NCBI GenBank assembly: GCA_965277535.1
Contig: OZ255825.1
Span: 248,001 to 312,000, forward strand
DNA: 64,000 nt
DNA from: Ilyomonas sp965277535
GTDB taxonomy: Bacteria > Bacteroidota > Bacteroidia > Chitinophagales > Chitinophagaceae
Reading direction: 5' to 3'
The translations under genes were made by a program, and so were the position numbers. Shown piece by piece: positions 19,160 to 27,810 of the stretch (the first letter of the stretch is position 1; each line of letters starts with the position of its first letter). The notes under the pieces were generated by a model, which was not told the origin of the DNA, ran no database searches, and saw only the letters and a program-made list of their open reading frames with translations.

Positions 19160-19855
19160 ATGTTGACTTGCATATTCTTTACGCCTCTGACTCAATTTGG
19201 TGTAGCATTTATACGGAACAAATATGTAAAAAGGGGACTATTAATAAGTGTTCCCTTTTTCTGTTGCTCAATAAGTAGTTATTCTCAACCTGATAAGATA
19301 TTGAATTATGAGAAAACTCAATTGCACTTGGACTATCGCAAACCTGTTGGTTTTAAAGAACAATACCCGGATACCAGCTACTTCCCTGGTAGCTATTTTC
19401 AGTCTTCTCCTTTAATTTATGAAATACACTCCCCTATAAACAACATAACAATAAGTGTAGGAATAATAGATTTTCCTCCCATTATAGATATTTATAAAAA
19501 AAATAAATTAAGGCATCCAACATCAGCCTTCATTCCACCTGACTTTAATACGGATTACGAAAGGAGTCCTTCGCCAGTAGCAGATACCACTAATGATAAA
19601 ATAGTACACTTCAATCGAATGTATGCAAAGTCTTTATGGAATGCAGATGGTGCTATCGAGTATAAAGTAGATATGAAAAAGTTTAAAGTTGCACCTTACA
19701 AAAAAGAATATCACAATTGTAAAATACTTATAATACACAAAGATAATTGGGCAGACATAACGTTATATTATTGGTACACTGACCAAAGTAGCTATTTAAT
19801 AGATAGCGTTATAGAAAAAACCAAAGGCATGTTTCGATTTAAAAACAGGAATTAG
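19160..19855 (+). CDS. Hypothetical exported protein, start uncertain
   Basis: A 231-codon frame that I do not recognise. The credible part begins with a signal-like stretch K-R-G-L-L-I-S-V-P-F-F-C-C-S-I-S-S-Y-S-Q, about residue 24 onward, ending in an S-Q cleavage site common in this phylum. There is no ATG just before it, so the real start may be a non-standard codon. The body is mixed alpha/beta, with many Tyr, Asp and Lys, and a motif W-A-D-I-T-L-Y-Y-W-Y. It is visibly A/T-richer than neighbours, has no obvious partner gene, and may be recently acquired. Confidence 0.55.
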   Translation: MLTCIFFTPLTQFGVAFIRNKYVKRGLLISVPFFCCSISSYSQPDKILNYEKTQLHLDYRKPVGFKEQYPDTSYFPGSYFQSSPLIYEIHSPINNITISVGIIDFPPIIDIYKKNKLRHPTSAFIPPDFNTDYERSPSPVADTTNDKIVHFNRMYAKSLWNADGAIEYKVDMKKFKVAPYKKEYHNCKILIIHKDNWADITLYYWYTDQSSYLIDSVIEKTKGMFRFKNRN

Positions 19856-19860
19856 AAGGT

Positions 19861-19965
19861 ATGAATAAAAAGTTTGTATTAAGATATAAGGAGCAAATCA
19901 ACTTCATTACAAAGGTTGTTTGTGTATTGCTCTTAATTTTGCTGCCAATAATTTCTTTTGATTAA
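19861..19965 (+). CDS. Possible 34-residue single-span membrane peptide
   Basis: An ATG 5 nt after the preceding stop opens a 34-codon frame: a basic N-terminus (M-N-K-K-F-V-L-R-Y-K) followed by a hydrophobic segment V-V-C-V-L-L-L-I-L-L-P-I-I. Tight spacing and a charge-then-hydrophobic layout make it plausible, but a frame this short can arise by chance. Confidence 0.25.
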   Translation: MNKKFVLRYKEQINFITKVVCVLLLILLPIISFD

Positions 19966-20101
19966 AATGATTTACTCAATTCTTTTAATAACTTATAAGC
20001 ATTATACATTTCAGAGCACAACTACAAAATGAAACATAGATAAGGTATAATACAAACCATTTCACTATTCATTTTCTAACGATATTCAAGTAATAATATT
20101 T

Positions 20102-21157
20102 ATGACAACACTAAAAGGACCGGGACTTTTTTTAGCACAATTTGCAGGCGATGCTGCGCCGTTTAATTCATTACAATCCATTTGCGAATGGGCAAAAAGT
20201 TTAGGATATGAAGGTGTGCAAATTCCAACCTGGGTAAGCAACTTTATTGACCTTCAAAAAGCAGCTGAAAGTAAAACTTACGCTGACGAAATAAAAGGCA
20301 TTGTAAACGCTGCGGGTTTGCAGATAACAGAGCTGTCAACGCACCTGCAAGGGCAGTTGGTGGCAGTGCATCCGGCGTATGATTTTTTGTTTGATGGCTT
20401 TGCGCCAGAGCAATATCGCAACAACCCCAAAGCCCGTACCGAATGGGCAGTTCAGCAATTGAAATGGGCTGCGAAAGCTTCCCAAAATTTGGGGCTGAAT
20501 GCACATGGCACTTTTAGCGGAGCCTTGCTGTGGCAAACCGTTTACCCATGGCCACAACGACCTGCGGGCCTGGTGGAAACCGGCTTTACAGAACTGGCAA
20601 ACCGATGGCTACCAATACTGAATGAATTTGATGAAAATGGTGTGGATCTTTGTTATGAAATTCATCCGGGTGAAGACCTACATGATGGAGAAACGTACGA
20701 GATGTTTTTGCAGCATGTGAACAATCATCCCCGCGCCTGCCTGTTGTACGATCCATCGCATTTTGTGTTGCAGTGTTTGGATTATCTCACTTACATAGAT
20801 TACTACCATGAGCGCATTAAAATGTTTCATGTAAAAGATGCAGAGTTCAACCCAACCGGCAAACAAGGTGTATATGGCGGCTATCAAAGCTGGGTAAATC
20901 GTGCAGGTCGTTTCCGCTCTTTGGGCGATGGCCAGGTTGATTTCAAAAGCATTTTTAGTAAGCTGTCACAGTACGACTTTAAAGGTTGGGCTGTGTTGGA
21001 ATGGGAATGCGCCATAAAGAGTTCAGAACAAGGTGCGAGAGAAGGTGCTCCGTTCATCAAAAATCACATCATTCAGGTAACCGAAAAAGCGTTTGACGAT
21101 TTTGCATCAACCGGAAACGATGAGCACTTTAACCGTTTGGTATTAGGATTGCAATAA
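20102..21157 (+). CDS. Sugar phosphate isomerase/epimerase family TIM-barrel protein
   Basis: A 351-residue xylose-isomerase-like TIM-barrel protein, no signal peptide. Likely metal-site segments are C-Y-E-I-H-P-G-E-D-L-H-D-G (Glu), L-L-Y-D-P-S-H-F-V-L-Q (Asp/His), M-F-H-V-K-D-A-E-F (His/Asp) and V-L-E-W-E-C (Glu). G-R-F-R-S-L-G-D-G-Q-V-D-F is a family hallmark. Related proteins include C-glycoside and 3-keto-sugar lyase subunits as well as epimerases. The cytochrome c lipoprotein gene starts 20 nt later, so the two are co-transcribed. This supports membership in the sugar-oxidation set. Confidence 0.9.
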   Translation: MTTLKGPGLFLAQFAGDAAPFNSLQSICEWAKSLGYEGVQIPTWVSNFIDLQKAAESKTYADEIKGIVNAAGLQITELSTHLQGQLVAVHPAYDFLFDGFAPEQYRNNPKARTEWAVQQLKWAAKASQNLGLNAHGTFSGALLWQTVYPWPQRPAGLVETGFTELANRWLPILNEFDENGVDLCYEIHPGEDLHDGETYEMFLQHVNNHPRACLLYDPSHFVLQCLDYLTYIDYYHERIKMFHVKDAEFNPTGKQGVYGGYQSWVNRAGRFRSLGDGQVDFKSIFSKLSQYDFKGWAVLEWECAIKSSEQGAREGAPFIKNHIIQVTEKAFDDFASTGNDEHFNRLVLGLQ

Positions 21158-21177
21158 AGGTTGCCAAAAGTAAACGT

Positions 21178-21621
21178 ATGAAAAAGTTGATGGTAATCGT
21201 AAGCCTGATTACAATAACCGGAATAATAAGTTGTGGCAGCAACCCACGAAACAACACTACCAATCCCGCACAAGATTCGTTGCCGCTGGCGCAGAAAACC
21301 AATCCAGGTCTTTCGGATAATAATGTGGACAATCCGCGTGCGTTAACCACAGATTCAACTTTAACAGGAGGCGCAGTTTTGATTGCCAATAACGATTGCA
21401 AAACCTGCCATGCCATTGATAAAAAGATGACCGGACCTTCTTACAATATGATTGCAGATAAATACACAAACAGCGCAGGCATGAGAGATGAACTGGCTTA
21501 TAAAATTGAGCATGGTGGCTCAGGAAGATGGGGCAATGTTGTAATGCCGGCGCATCCGCAAGTTACCCGTACCGATGCGAATGAAATGGCGAATTATATT
21601 TTATCATTAAAAACAAAATAA
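21178..21621 (+). CDS. Lipoprotein cytochrome c (class I)
   Basis: A 147-residue membrane-anchored c-type cytochrome. The signal peptide ends at lipobox I-I-S-C (Cys19). A Pro/Asn/Thr-rich linker precedes one haem site C-K-T-C-H, and the sixth ligand is probably Met in V-V-M-P-A-H-P. G-P-S-Y and the W-G-N-V-V-M-P-A-H-P block are typical of small Bacteroidota cytochromes fused to or paired with sugar dehydrogenases. It is a natural electron acceptor for the periplasmic GMC dehydrogenases at 9.9-13.4 kb (inference). It ends at a terminator hairpin. Confidence 0.9.
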   Translation: MKKLMVIVSLITITGIISCGSNPRNNTTNPAQDSLPLAQKTNPGLSDNNVDNPRALTTDSTLTGGAVLIANNDCKTCHAIDKKMTGPSYNMIADKYTNSAGMRDELAYKIEHGGSGRWGNVVMPAHPQVTRTDANEMANYILSLKTK

Positions 21622-21645
21622 CCTCACTCAGTTACTGTTTTCATT

Positions 21646-21690
21646 CAGCAGCAACATTTGTTTTTGCCTAAAATGTTGCTGCTGTTTTTT
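21646..21690 (+). terminator. Terminator hairpin whose loop carries the recurrent 12-mer
   Basis: Perfect 14-bp stem (CAGCAGCAACATTT at 21646-21659, complement at 21671-21684) with an 11-nt loop, then a T-run on the plus strand. It lies between the convergent cytochrome c and NUDIX genes. The exact word TTTGTTTTTGCC (21658-21669) begins in the stem and fills the loop. Confidence 0.85.
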
Positions 21691-21693
21691 AAC

Positions 21694-22278
21694 TTACTCA
21701 TCAAGCAATTTGTGAATTTGTGCATATTGAATAAGCATAATGGTTTTGGCATCCTGAAGGCTTCCGTTTACAACCATTTCCACAGCATCAGCAAATGGTG
21801 TTTCTTTTACTTCAATGTCTTCAGTTTCATCAGTACCACCGCCCTTGCCTTTCTTCATATTTGCACTGTATTCAGCAATAAAAAAATATAGCTTTTCTGT
21901 AACTGAGCCTGGCGACAGATAAGCTTGCATCACTCTTTTTACTTCACTTACCTCATAGCCGGTTTCTTCCTCAATCTCACGCTGTATGCAGGTTTCAGGG
22001 CTTTCCCCTTCATCAATCGTTCCGGCAGGCGCTTCGGTAAGCATTCCGCTTTCGTTGCCATTTACATAAGTTGGCAACCGAAATTGATCCGTTAAAATAA
22101 TAGTTTTGGTTTCGCGGTTGTAAAGCAACACAACCGTTGCGTCTTTACGACTGAACACAACCCGTTTCTGCGTTTGCCAACTGCCATCGCTTCGCAAATA
22201 ATCGAAGGTTATTTTTTGAAGCTTGCATTGATAATCGGACAATAGCTCAGCTTTTAAAGTTTTTATTCTGTCATTCAT
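21694..22278 (-). CDS. nudK: NUDIX hydrolase, GDP-mannose pyrophosphatase NudK-like
   Basis: A 194-residue NUDIX enzyme expected to hydrolyse GDP-mannose or ADP-ribose-type nucleotide sugars. The Nudix box is complete: G-T-I-D-E-G-E-S then R-E-I-E-E-E-T-G-Y. Flanking segments are those of NudK: Y-V-N-G-N-E-S-G-M-L, Y-L-S-P-G-S-V-T-E, F-F-I-A-E-Y-S and the G-G-G-x-x-E-x-E-D-I-E-V stretch. Length matches NudK (about 190). The thioesterase gene lies just upstream on the same strand with a few bases between, so an operon. Confidence 0.85.
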   Translation of the reverse strand: MNDRIKTLKAELLSDYQCKLQKITFDYLRSDGSWQTQKRVVFSRKDATVVLLYNRETKTIILTDQFRLPTYVNGNESGMLTEAPAGTIDEGESPETCIQREIEEETGYEVSEVKRVMQAYLSPGSVTEKLYFFIAEYSANMKKGKGGGTDETEDIEVKETPFADAVEMVVNGSLQDAKTIMLIQYAQIHKLLDE

Positions 22279-22281
22279 AAT

Positions 22282-22704
22282 TCATAGTTCAGTATTTTTA
22301 AAAAACGGCAATAACTTTTCCCTCATTTTTTGGGGTATCACTGCCCGTTTTTTTGTTTTTACATCTAAGAAATAAAGCGATACTGTTCCTGTTGTAAGCA
22401 GTTTTCCCTCTTCGTTAAACACTTCCTGGTGGAAGATAATTTTGTGATCATGAGGCAGATCACGCAGTGTTGTTTTTATCGTTATTAGATCATCGTACAC
22501 TGCAGAGCGAAGATATTTTATATGCATTTCTGTAACCGGCAGCATGACACCATCTTCCTCCATTTGCTTATACGAATATCCCAACTGGCGTATGCTTTCT
22601 ACCCTGCCAATTTCAAAATACTGTGCGTAGTTGCCATAGTACACAATTCCCATCTGGTCGGTTTCTGCATAGCGCACGCGCGTGGTGGTTTCGGAAATAT
22701 ACAT
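22282..22704 (-). CDS. Acyl-CoA thioesterase, 4HBT/YbgC family
   Basis: A hotdog-fold thioesterase of about 140 residues. The active-site region V-R-Y-A-E-T-D-Q-M-G-I-V-Y-Y-G-N-Y has the Asp of the 4-hydroxybenzoyl-CoA thioesterase type, followed by F-E-I-G-R-V-E-S-I-R. I chose the ATG at 22704 (M-Y-I-S-E-T-T-T-R-V). The frame extends to a GTG at 22731, but those extra residues have no family match and overlap the neighbouring gene end. Followed by nudK after about 3 nt. Confidence 0.85.
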   Translation of the reverse strand: MYISETTTRVRYAETDQMGIVYYGNYAQYFEIGRVESIRQLGYSYKQMEEDGVMLPVTEMHIKYLRSAVYDDLITIKTTLRDLPHDHKIIFHQEVFNEEGKLLTTGTVSLYFLDVKTKKRAVIPQKMREKLLPFFKNTEL

Positions 22705-22733
22705 AGTGAGTGGTGAATAGTGAGTGTGCAAGA

Positions 22734-23702
22734 CTATCTTTTTTTCTTCCCCTCTTTTGGGGCCGGGAGTGTCTTTTCTTTTTTCTTTTTATAACTATCA
22801 TCGAACAAACAGGTAATACCGCGATGATTGCCACAACTACCACGCTCTTTTACTTTTACCGCATTTTTCTCAAATGTAAAATCAATCAGGCATGGATCGC
22901 CGCTTTGCTGAAACACGGCTTTGTTTGCACTCACCATCAACAAAGTTCCTTTTAATTCACCCGTGCAATCATCGTTGCTTTTTTCAAAATGAATAAAGAA
23001 AGTATATCTGCCCGCAATGTTTCCGTCTCTTACCGAAATAAAATTGGTTTTATCTTTTGTATAATCGCCGCTGTATTGAAATGTTTTTTTCAAAGTATCA
23101 ATCGGGTTGATGATGTTAGCCCTTTCCTTATCCTCTTCATTACTGGCATTGATTACTTCAATAAAACTTTTGGTGGGCGTATTGTAAGCATAACCATGTT
23201 TGGAATAACTGTATTTATCATTTACTGTTTTGTCCTGCATGATTACAAAAGTTGGTTCTGTGTTGATGTCAACACTGTGAATGTAGCTATCATCAGTTTT
23301 GTTTGAGATGAGAGGCAAGTGGTTGATGAAATTCTTTTTATTATCAAACAAAAAAGCCGACAGCGATGTCGTTTTGCCAGAAGTGGCTTTGATGAGTAAA
23401 TACGTTTCAAACTTGTTTTCAATTTTACCAACCGGATGAAACTGTAAAGGTTGTTTTTGTTTGGAAAGAAGAAACGACAAGGCTGAATCCGGTATAAATT
23501 GCAGTAATGTTTCGTAGCTTAAAGTAGTAGTGTCACCAATAGCTGCAAGGCTTGTATCGGCTGCATCGTAGGGCAATTTCAGTTTCGAAAAACGGGCAAA
23601 GAAATATTTCGCAGTAACAGTTTGGTTTTCGGCTATTTGTTGTTTTTTGTTTTTACAGGAAAAAGCAAAAAGCAACAAAACCAAAAAGAAGTATTTGTTC
23701 AT
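22734..23702 (-). CDS. Hypothetical lipoprotein
   Basis: A 322-residue lipoprotein with a short signal and lipobox F-A-F-S-C (Cys16). I do not recognise the family. The body is beta-rich with conserved-looking C-T-G-E-L-K-G and G-S-C-G-N-H-R-G segments near the end that could form a disulphide-stabilised sandwich. The C-terminal tail is very Lys-rich (K-K-K-K-E-K-T-L-P-A-P-K). It may be co-transcribed with the thioesterase and nudK genes. Confidence 0.75.
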   Translation of the reverse strand: MNKYFFLVLLLFAFSCKNKKQQIAENQTVTAKYFFARFSKLKLPYDAADTSLAAIGDTTTLSYETLLQFIPDSALSFLLSKQKQPLQFHPVGKIENKFETYLLIKATSGKTTSLSAFLFDNKKNFINHLPLISNKTDDSYIHSVDINTEPTFVIMQDKTVNDKYSYSKHGYAYNTPTKSFIEVINASNEEDKERANIINPIDTLKKTFQYSGDYTKDKTNFISVRDGNIAGRYTFFIHFEKSNDDCTGELKGTLLMVSANKAVFQQSGDPCLIDFTFEKNAVKVKERGSCGNHRGITCLFDDSYKKKKEKTLPAPKEGKKKR

Positions 23703-23875
23703 TAGAAAATCGTTTATTCAGTTACAAACGGCAATAGCATTAAACAAATATTGTACAATAATTAAATAAATTTTTCATTTACCCCTTTTTGGTTTTGTTC
23801 ATTTTATGCAATATCGTTTATCAATCATAAGGATAAGTTCTAACATGGATGAAATAATTTCGGAACTTTACCACC

Positions 23876-25765
23876 GTGAAAACACCAGCAAAGGAAGCGC
23901 AGAAGCAAGGGCATTCGTTAGGCGAGGTACACGAATCGGTTGATACATCACGCACCAAAAAATGGAGCCGCTTTCTGGCTTTTGTAGGTCCGGCTTACAT
24001 GGTAAGTGTTGGCTACATGGACCCCGGCAACTGGGCAACCGATTTGCAGGGCGGATCGCAATTTGGCTATCGTCTAATCTGGGTATTGCTAATGAGCAAC
24101 CTGATGGCGTTGCTACTGCAAAATTTAAGTGCGCGATTGGGTATTGTAAGAAGAAGAGACCTTGCACAAGCCAACCGCGAAGTGTATCCGAAAGTCATCA
24201 ATTTTTGCCTTTACCTTTTGGCTGAACTTGCTATTGCTGCCTGCGATTTAGCCGAAGTGATCGGCATGGCAATCGGCATTCAATTGCTTACAGGTTTGCC
24301 ATTAATCTGGGGTGTATCTGTTACCATCTTAGACACTTTTATTTTGTTCTATTTACAAAAGCTCGGCATCCGCAAATTAGAAGCCTTTATCATTGGTTTG
24401 ATCATCATCATTGGATCTTCTTTTTTTGCCGAAATCTTCTTTGCAAAACCTGCCTGGGGCGAAGTAGTGAAAGGCTTTCGACCTACATGGTTAAATGCAC
24501 AGGCCTTATACATAGCTGTTGGCATTATAGGCGCAACGGTAATGCCGCACAACCTGTATCTGCATTCAGCATTGGTGCAAACACGTAAGGTTACATCGGA
24601 TGATAAAAGCATTAAACGCGCATTGAAATTTACTTTTATCGATAGTGCAGTTGCTTTAAACATTGCGTTTGTTGTGAACGCCTGCATCCTCATTTTGGCA
24701 GCAGCCACTTTTTTTACTTCCGGGCATCAAAACGTTGCCACTATTCAGGATGCACATCAGTTGCTGCAAGGTTTGCTGGGCAGTAAGCTGGCGCCTGCTT
24801 TATTTGCCATCGCTTTAATTGCTGCCGGGCAAAGCTCAACCATTACCGGCACGCTGGCAGGGCAAATTGTAATGGAAGGTTATCTTCAACTACGCATCAA
24901 TCCTTTGTTACGAAGGCTTATCACCAGGCTGCTTGCCATCATTCCTGCATTGCTTGTGGTGCTGATTGCAGGTGAAGAAAAAATCAACGATTTGTTGGTG
25001 TTGAGCCAGGTTATACTGAGCTTGCAATTGAGCTTTGCCGTTATTCCTCTCATTCATTTTGTAAGCGATAAAAAAACGATGGGCGCCTATGTGATTAAGC
25101 CATTTATAAAAGTGGCTGCCTGGGTAGTTGCCATTGTATTGGTGTATTTAAATTTAAACCTGGTTGCCCAAACTGCCATCAGCACATTTTCACAAAACGG
25201 CCATTGGTTCATAAAGATTTTGATGGCTCTTGGTTCCCTCCTTTTTGTATGGCTGTTTGTAATGATGACGGTGTTGCCACTGATGAACAAACAAAAAGTG
25301 AGAAAGAGCATCCGGCTGCATGGAGAAGAGCAATCGCTGCGCAATCTGGCTGTTCCTAAAACGCTGCGCATCGCTGTAGCACTCGATTTCAGCTATCTTG
25401 ATGAAAAGCTGATTGCATACGCTTTAAGCCAGGGAAGAGGCGAAGCCACTTATGTTTTGATGCATGTGGTAGAAACCGCTTCTGCTAAGTATTTCGGCGC
25501 TGCAGCGGATGATTTTGAAACCCGCAGCGACCATCAGCGATTGGAAGATTATGCAAAACAATTGAAAGACTTAGGCTACAACGTTACCATTGCATTGGGT
25601 TACGAAAACCGCATTGCGGAAATACTACGCATTGTAAAGGGAGAAAAAGCCGATATGATTATCATGGGTGCGCACCAGCACAGCGGCATTAAAGATTATG
25701 TGTATGGCGCAACCGTTGATAAGGTGCGGCATAGGCTAAGCATTCCAGTATTGATTGTGAGTTGA
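23876..25765 (+). CDS. mntH: NRAMP divalent metal transporter fused to a C-terminal universal stress protein domain
   Basis: A 629-residue Mn2+/Fe2+:H+ symporter. NRAMP hallmarks are D-P-G-N-W in TM1 (Asp49) and M-P-H-N-L-Y-L-H-S in TM6 (Met223), with about 11 membrane spans to residue about 470. After a basic linker (N-K-Q-K-V-R-K-S-I-R) comes a UspA-like domain (about 495-629): I-A-V-A-L-D-F-S, V-L-M-H-V-V-E-T, A-D-M-I-I-M-G-A-H-Q-H and L-S-I-P-V-L-I-V-S. The Usp nucleotide loop looks degenerate. The start is a GTG at 23876. No Mn riboswitch is apparent upstream. Confidence 0.9.
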   Translation: MKTPAKEAQKQGHSLGEVHESVDTSRTKKWSRFLAFVGPAYMVSVGYMDPGNWATDLQGGSQFGYRLIWVLLMSNLMALLLQNLSARLGIVRRRDLAQANREVYPKVINFCLYLLAELAIAACDLAEVIGMAIGIQLLTGLPLIWGVSVTILDTFILFYLQKLGIRKLEAFIIGLIIIIGSSFFAEIFFAKPAWGEVVKGFRPTWLNAQALYIAVGIIGATVMPHNLYLHSALVQTRKVTSDDKSIKRALKFTFIDSAVALNIAFVVNACILILAAATFFTSGHQNVATIQDAHQLLQGLLGSKLAPALFAIALIAAGQSSTITGTLAGQIVMEGYLQLRINPLLRRLITRLLAIIPALLVVLIAGEEKINDLLVLSQVILSLQLSFAVIPLIHFVSDKKTMGAYVIKPFIKVAAWVVAIVLVYLNLNLVAQTAISTFSQNGHWFIKILMALGSLLFVWLFVMMTVLPLMNKQKVRKSIRLHGEEQSLRNLAVPKTLRIAVALDFSYLDEKLIAYALSQGRGEATYVLMHVVETASAKYFGAAADDFETRSDHQRLEDYAKQLKDLGYNVTIALGYENRIAEILRIVKGEKADMIIMGAHQHSGIKDYVYGATVDKVRHRLSIPVLIVS

Positions 25766-25834
25766 TGAATGACATCTCACCGCAGGGAACGAGAAAAAAT
25801 GAGTTGCGCAGCGAGAGGATAAATGAAAAATTTG

Positions 25835-25846
25835 GGCAAAAACAAA
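25835..25846 (-). repeat. Recurrent 12-mer TTTGTTTTTGCC, copy on minus strand
   Basis: Exact intergenic copy, 6 nt beyond the SGNH hydrolase stop codon. Reads GGCAAAAACAAA on the plus strand. See findings. Confidence 0.6.
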
Positions 25847-25852
25847 TTGCTT

Positions 25853-26596
25853 TCATTCCAACACATTCCACATCTTATTTGCCAATGCAGAAGCCCATTG
25901 CGCATATTGTTTTCCCGATGGATGCAAGTCGTCCCAGGCAATTGTTGTGCTGTCTATCGCATCATAACGACTAATACCGGTAATGTCTGTATAATTCACT
26001 TGGTACAACTGCGCAACGCTTTTGTTAATGGCATTGAATTGATCAATCTGCCTGCTAATTTTTAAACCTTTTATTTCAGCACCAAAAGGTGTTACGCCGT
26101 AATCGGGTAAAGAAAGAACAAATACATGCTTGCTGTTATTGCGGGCAAACCGGATAGCCTTTTGCAGCAGGTTGGTAAAATGCGCACGATAATCTGTTGT
26201 ATCCCGTTTTAAATACTGGTCGTTCACACCAATCAACAACGTTACCACATCGTAGGTTTTTATCGTTCTTAAATCTTCAATGGCCCATTGCAAATTCACT
26301 GTTTTCCATCCTGTTGTAGCAATGTAATCAATGGACGAAATGTTATATCCTTTGTGTTTTAAAATGGCTGCCGTTTGTGCCGGAAACCGTTGTGCTGAAT
26401 CAACCGATTGACCAATGGTATAAGAATCGCCCAGTGCTAAATAACTTTTAGCATTGGATGCTGCAACTGAAGTATCGTTGAAGATAACATTGAATGAAAT
26501 ATTTTTTGCATTAGCAAAAAAGAAGCAAAACAAAAAAAGAGCAGATGTACAAAGCAGCTTGTAAAAAAAATGGGGTATCGTTTGATCTTGGTTCAT
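25853..26596 (-). CDS. SGNH/GDSL-family hydrolase, exported
   Basis: A 247-residue esterase/lipase-fold enzyme with an N-terminal signal segment (F-L-F-C-F-F-F-A-N-A). Catalytic blocks are block I A-L-G-D-S-Y-T-I-G-Q (Ser), a Gly block with A-T-T-G-W, block III L-L-I-G-V-N-D-Q-Y (Asn), and block V D-D-L-H-P-S-G (Asp/His). Substrates cannot be deduced. It may deacylate carbohydrates or lipids. Monocistronic, divergent from sucD. Confidence 0.88.
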   Translation of the reverse strand: MNQDQTIPHFFYKLLCTSALFLFCFFFANAKNISFNVIFNDTSVAASNAKSYLALGDSYTIGQSVDSAQRFPAQTAAILKHKGYNISSIDYIATTGWKTVNLQWAIEDLRTIKTYDVVTLLIGVNDQYLKRDTTDYRAHFTNLLQKAIRFARNNSKHVFVLSLPDYGVTPFGAEIKGLKISRQIDQFNAINKSVAQLYQVNYTDITGISRYDAIDSTTIAWDDLHPSGKQYAQWASALANKMWNVLE

Positions 26597-26929
26597 ACAA
26601 AAAATTGGATTTTAATAGATAAAATGTTGCCACGAAAATCATTCCAACGAAAGTAATTTACGAATACTGTTTCTCCTTTGGTTTGTCGTTGATTTTTATT
26701 TAGAAGTAACGTTTTTTCATTCCATTTATGATACGTTTTGATTGTGCAATAAAAAAGAGGCAAAACCAAAAGCAATCACTAACTGTTTGTTACGAATTTA
26801 TCTGACTGCTATAAGCCTATCTGATTGTGTGATGCAAACTCTACATCTTCACTCCTTCCGGCAAACACAACTTCTTTCTTTAATTCACGCCTTAGCCCTT
26901 ACTTTTGTTTTCATTAAAAAACAAACACC
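26597..26929. other. Divergent intergenic region between SGNH gene and sucD
   Basis: A 333-bp region without a credible gene. It holds the sucD promoter box (TACTTTTG at 26900-26907) and a variant of the recurrent word, GGCAAAACCAAA (26759-26770). Confidence 0.5.
26900..26907 (+). promoter_or_regulatory. Candidate -7 promoter box of sucD
   Basis: TACTTTTG fits the Bacteroidota TAnnTTTG -7 consensus and lies 22 nt before the sucD ATG, implying a very short leader. No clear TTG is present at the -33 position. Confidence 0.45.
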
Positions 26930-27802
26930 ATGGCTGTTTTGGTAAACAAAGAATCAAAAATTATTGTACAAGGTTTTACGGGCACGGAAGGCACCTTTCA
27001 TGCTTCGCAAATGATTGAATATGGAACCAATGTAGTGGGCGGCGTAACGCCCGGCAAAGGTGGCAGCCAGCATTTGGAAAGACCTGTGTTTAATACCGTT
27101 GTAGATGCTGTAAAGGAAACCGGCGCCAATGTAAGTATCATCTTTGTACCACCTGCTTTTGCAGCCGATGCCATTATGGAAAGTGCCGATGCAGGTATCG
27201 CCTTAATTGTTTGCATTACCGAAGGCATACCAACGCAAGACATGGTGAAAGTGAAGAACTATTTAGTGGGAACAAACAGCCGTTTGATTGGACCGAATTG
27301 CCCGGGTGTAATTACCGCGGGTAAAGCGAAAGTAGGCATCATGCCGGGCTTTATTTTTAAACCGGGTAAGATTGGTATTGTATCAAAAAGCGGAACGCTC
27401 ACTTACGAAGCGGCAGACCAAACTGTAAAAGCTGGATTGGGCATCAGCACTGCCATTGGCATTGGTGGCGATCCTATCATTGGTACGCCAACCAAGGAGG
27501 CAGTTGAACTGCTAATGAACGATCCTGAAACCGAAGGCATTATTATGATTGGTGAAATTGGCGGCAGCATGGAAGCCGAGGCAGCCTATTGGATAAAAGA
27601 GCACAAAACCAAACCTGTGGTGGGCTTTATTGCCGGCCAAACGGCACCTCCCGGCCGCCGTATGGGACATGCCGGCGCCATTGTTGGCGGTGCCGATGAT
27701 ACGGCGGCCGCGAAGATGCGCATCATGGAAGAATGTGGTATTGTTGTGGTGGCAAGCCCTGCCGATATTGGAAAGACAATGGCAGAAGCGTTGAAGAAAT
27801 AA
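26930..27802 (+). CDS. sucD: Succinyl-CoA ligase (ADP/GDP-forming) subunit alpha
   Basis: TCA-cycle enzyme subunit of 290 residues that carries the phosphorylated histidine. It shows the CoA-binding Rossmann N-domain (V-Q-G-F-T-G-T-E-G-T-F-H), P-G-K-G-G, I-G-P-N-C-P-G-V-I and S-K-S-G-T-L-T-Y-E. The phospho-His is His247 in G-R-R-M-G-H-A-G-A-I. Length matches the family (about 290). The beta subunit gene (sucC) is not adjacent, which is common in this phylum. The gene ends at a strong terminator. Confidence 0.97.
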   Translation: MAVLVNKESKIIVQGFTGTEGTFHASQMIEYGTNVVGGVTPGKGGSQHLERPVFNTVVDAVKETGANVSIIFVPPAFAADAIMESADAGIALIVCITEGIPTQDMVKVKNYLVGTNSRLIGPNCPGVITAGKAKVGIMPGFIFKPGKIGIVSKSGTLTYEAADQTVKAGLGISTAIGIGGDPIIGTPTKEAVELLMNDPETEGIIMIGEIGGSMEAEAAYWIKEHKTKPVVGFIAGQTAPPGRRMGHAGAIVGGADDTAAAKMRIMEECGIVVVASPADIGKTMAEALKK

Positions 27803-27810
27803 GCGTGTTG

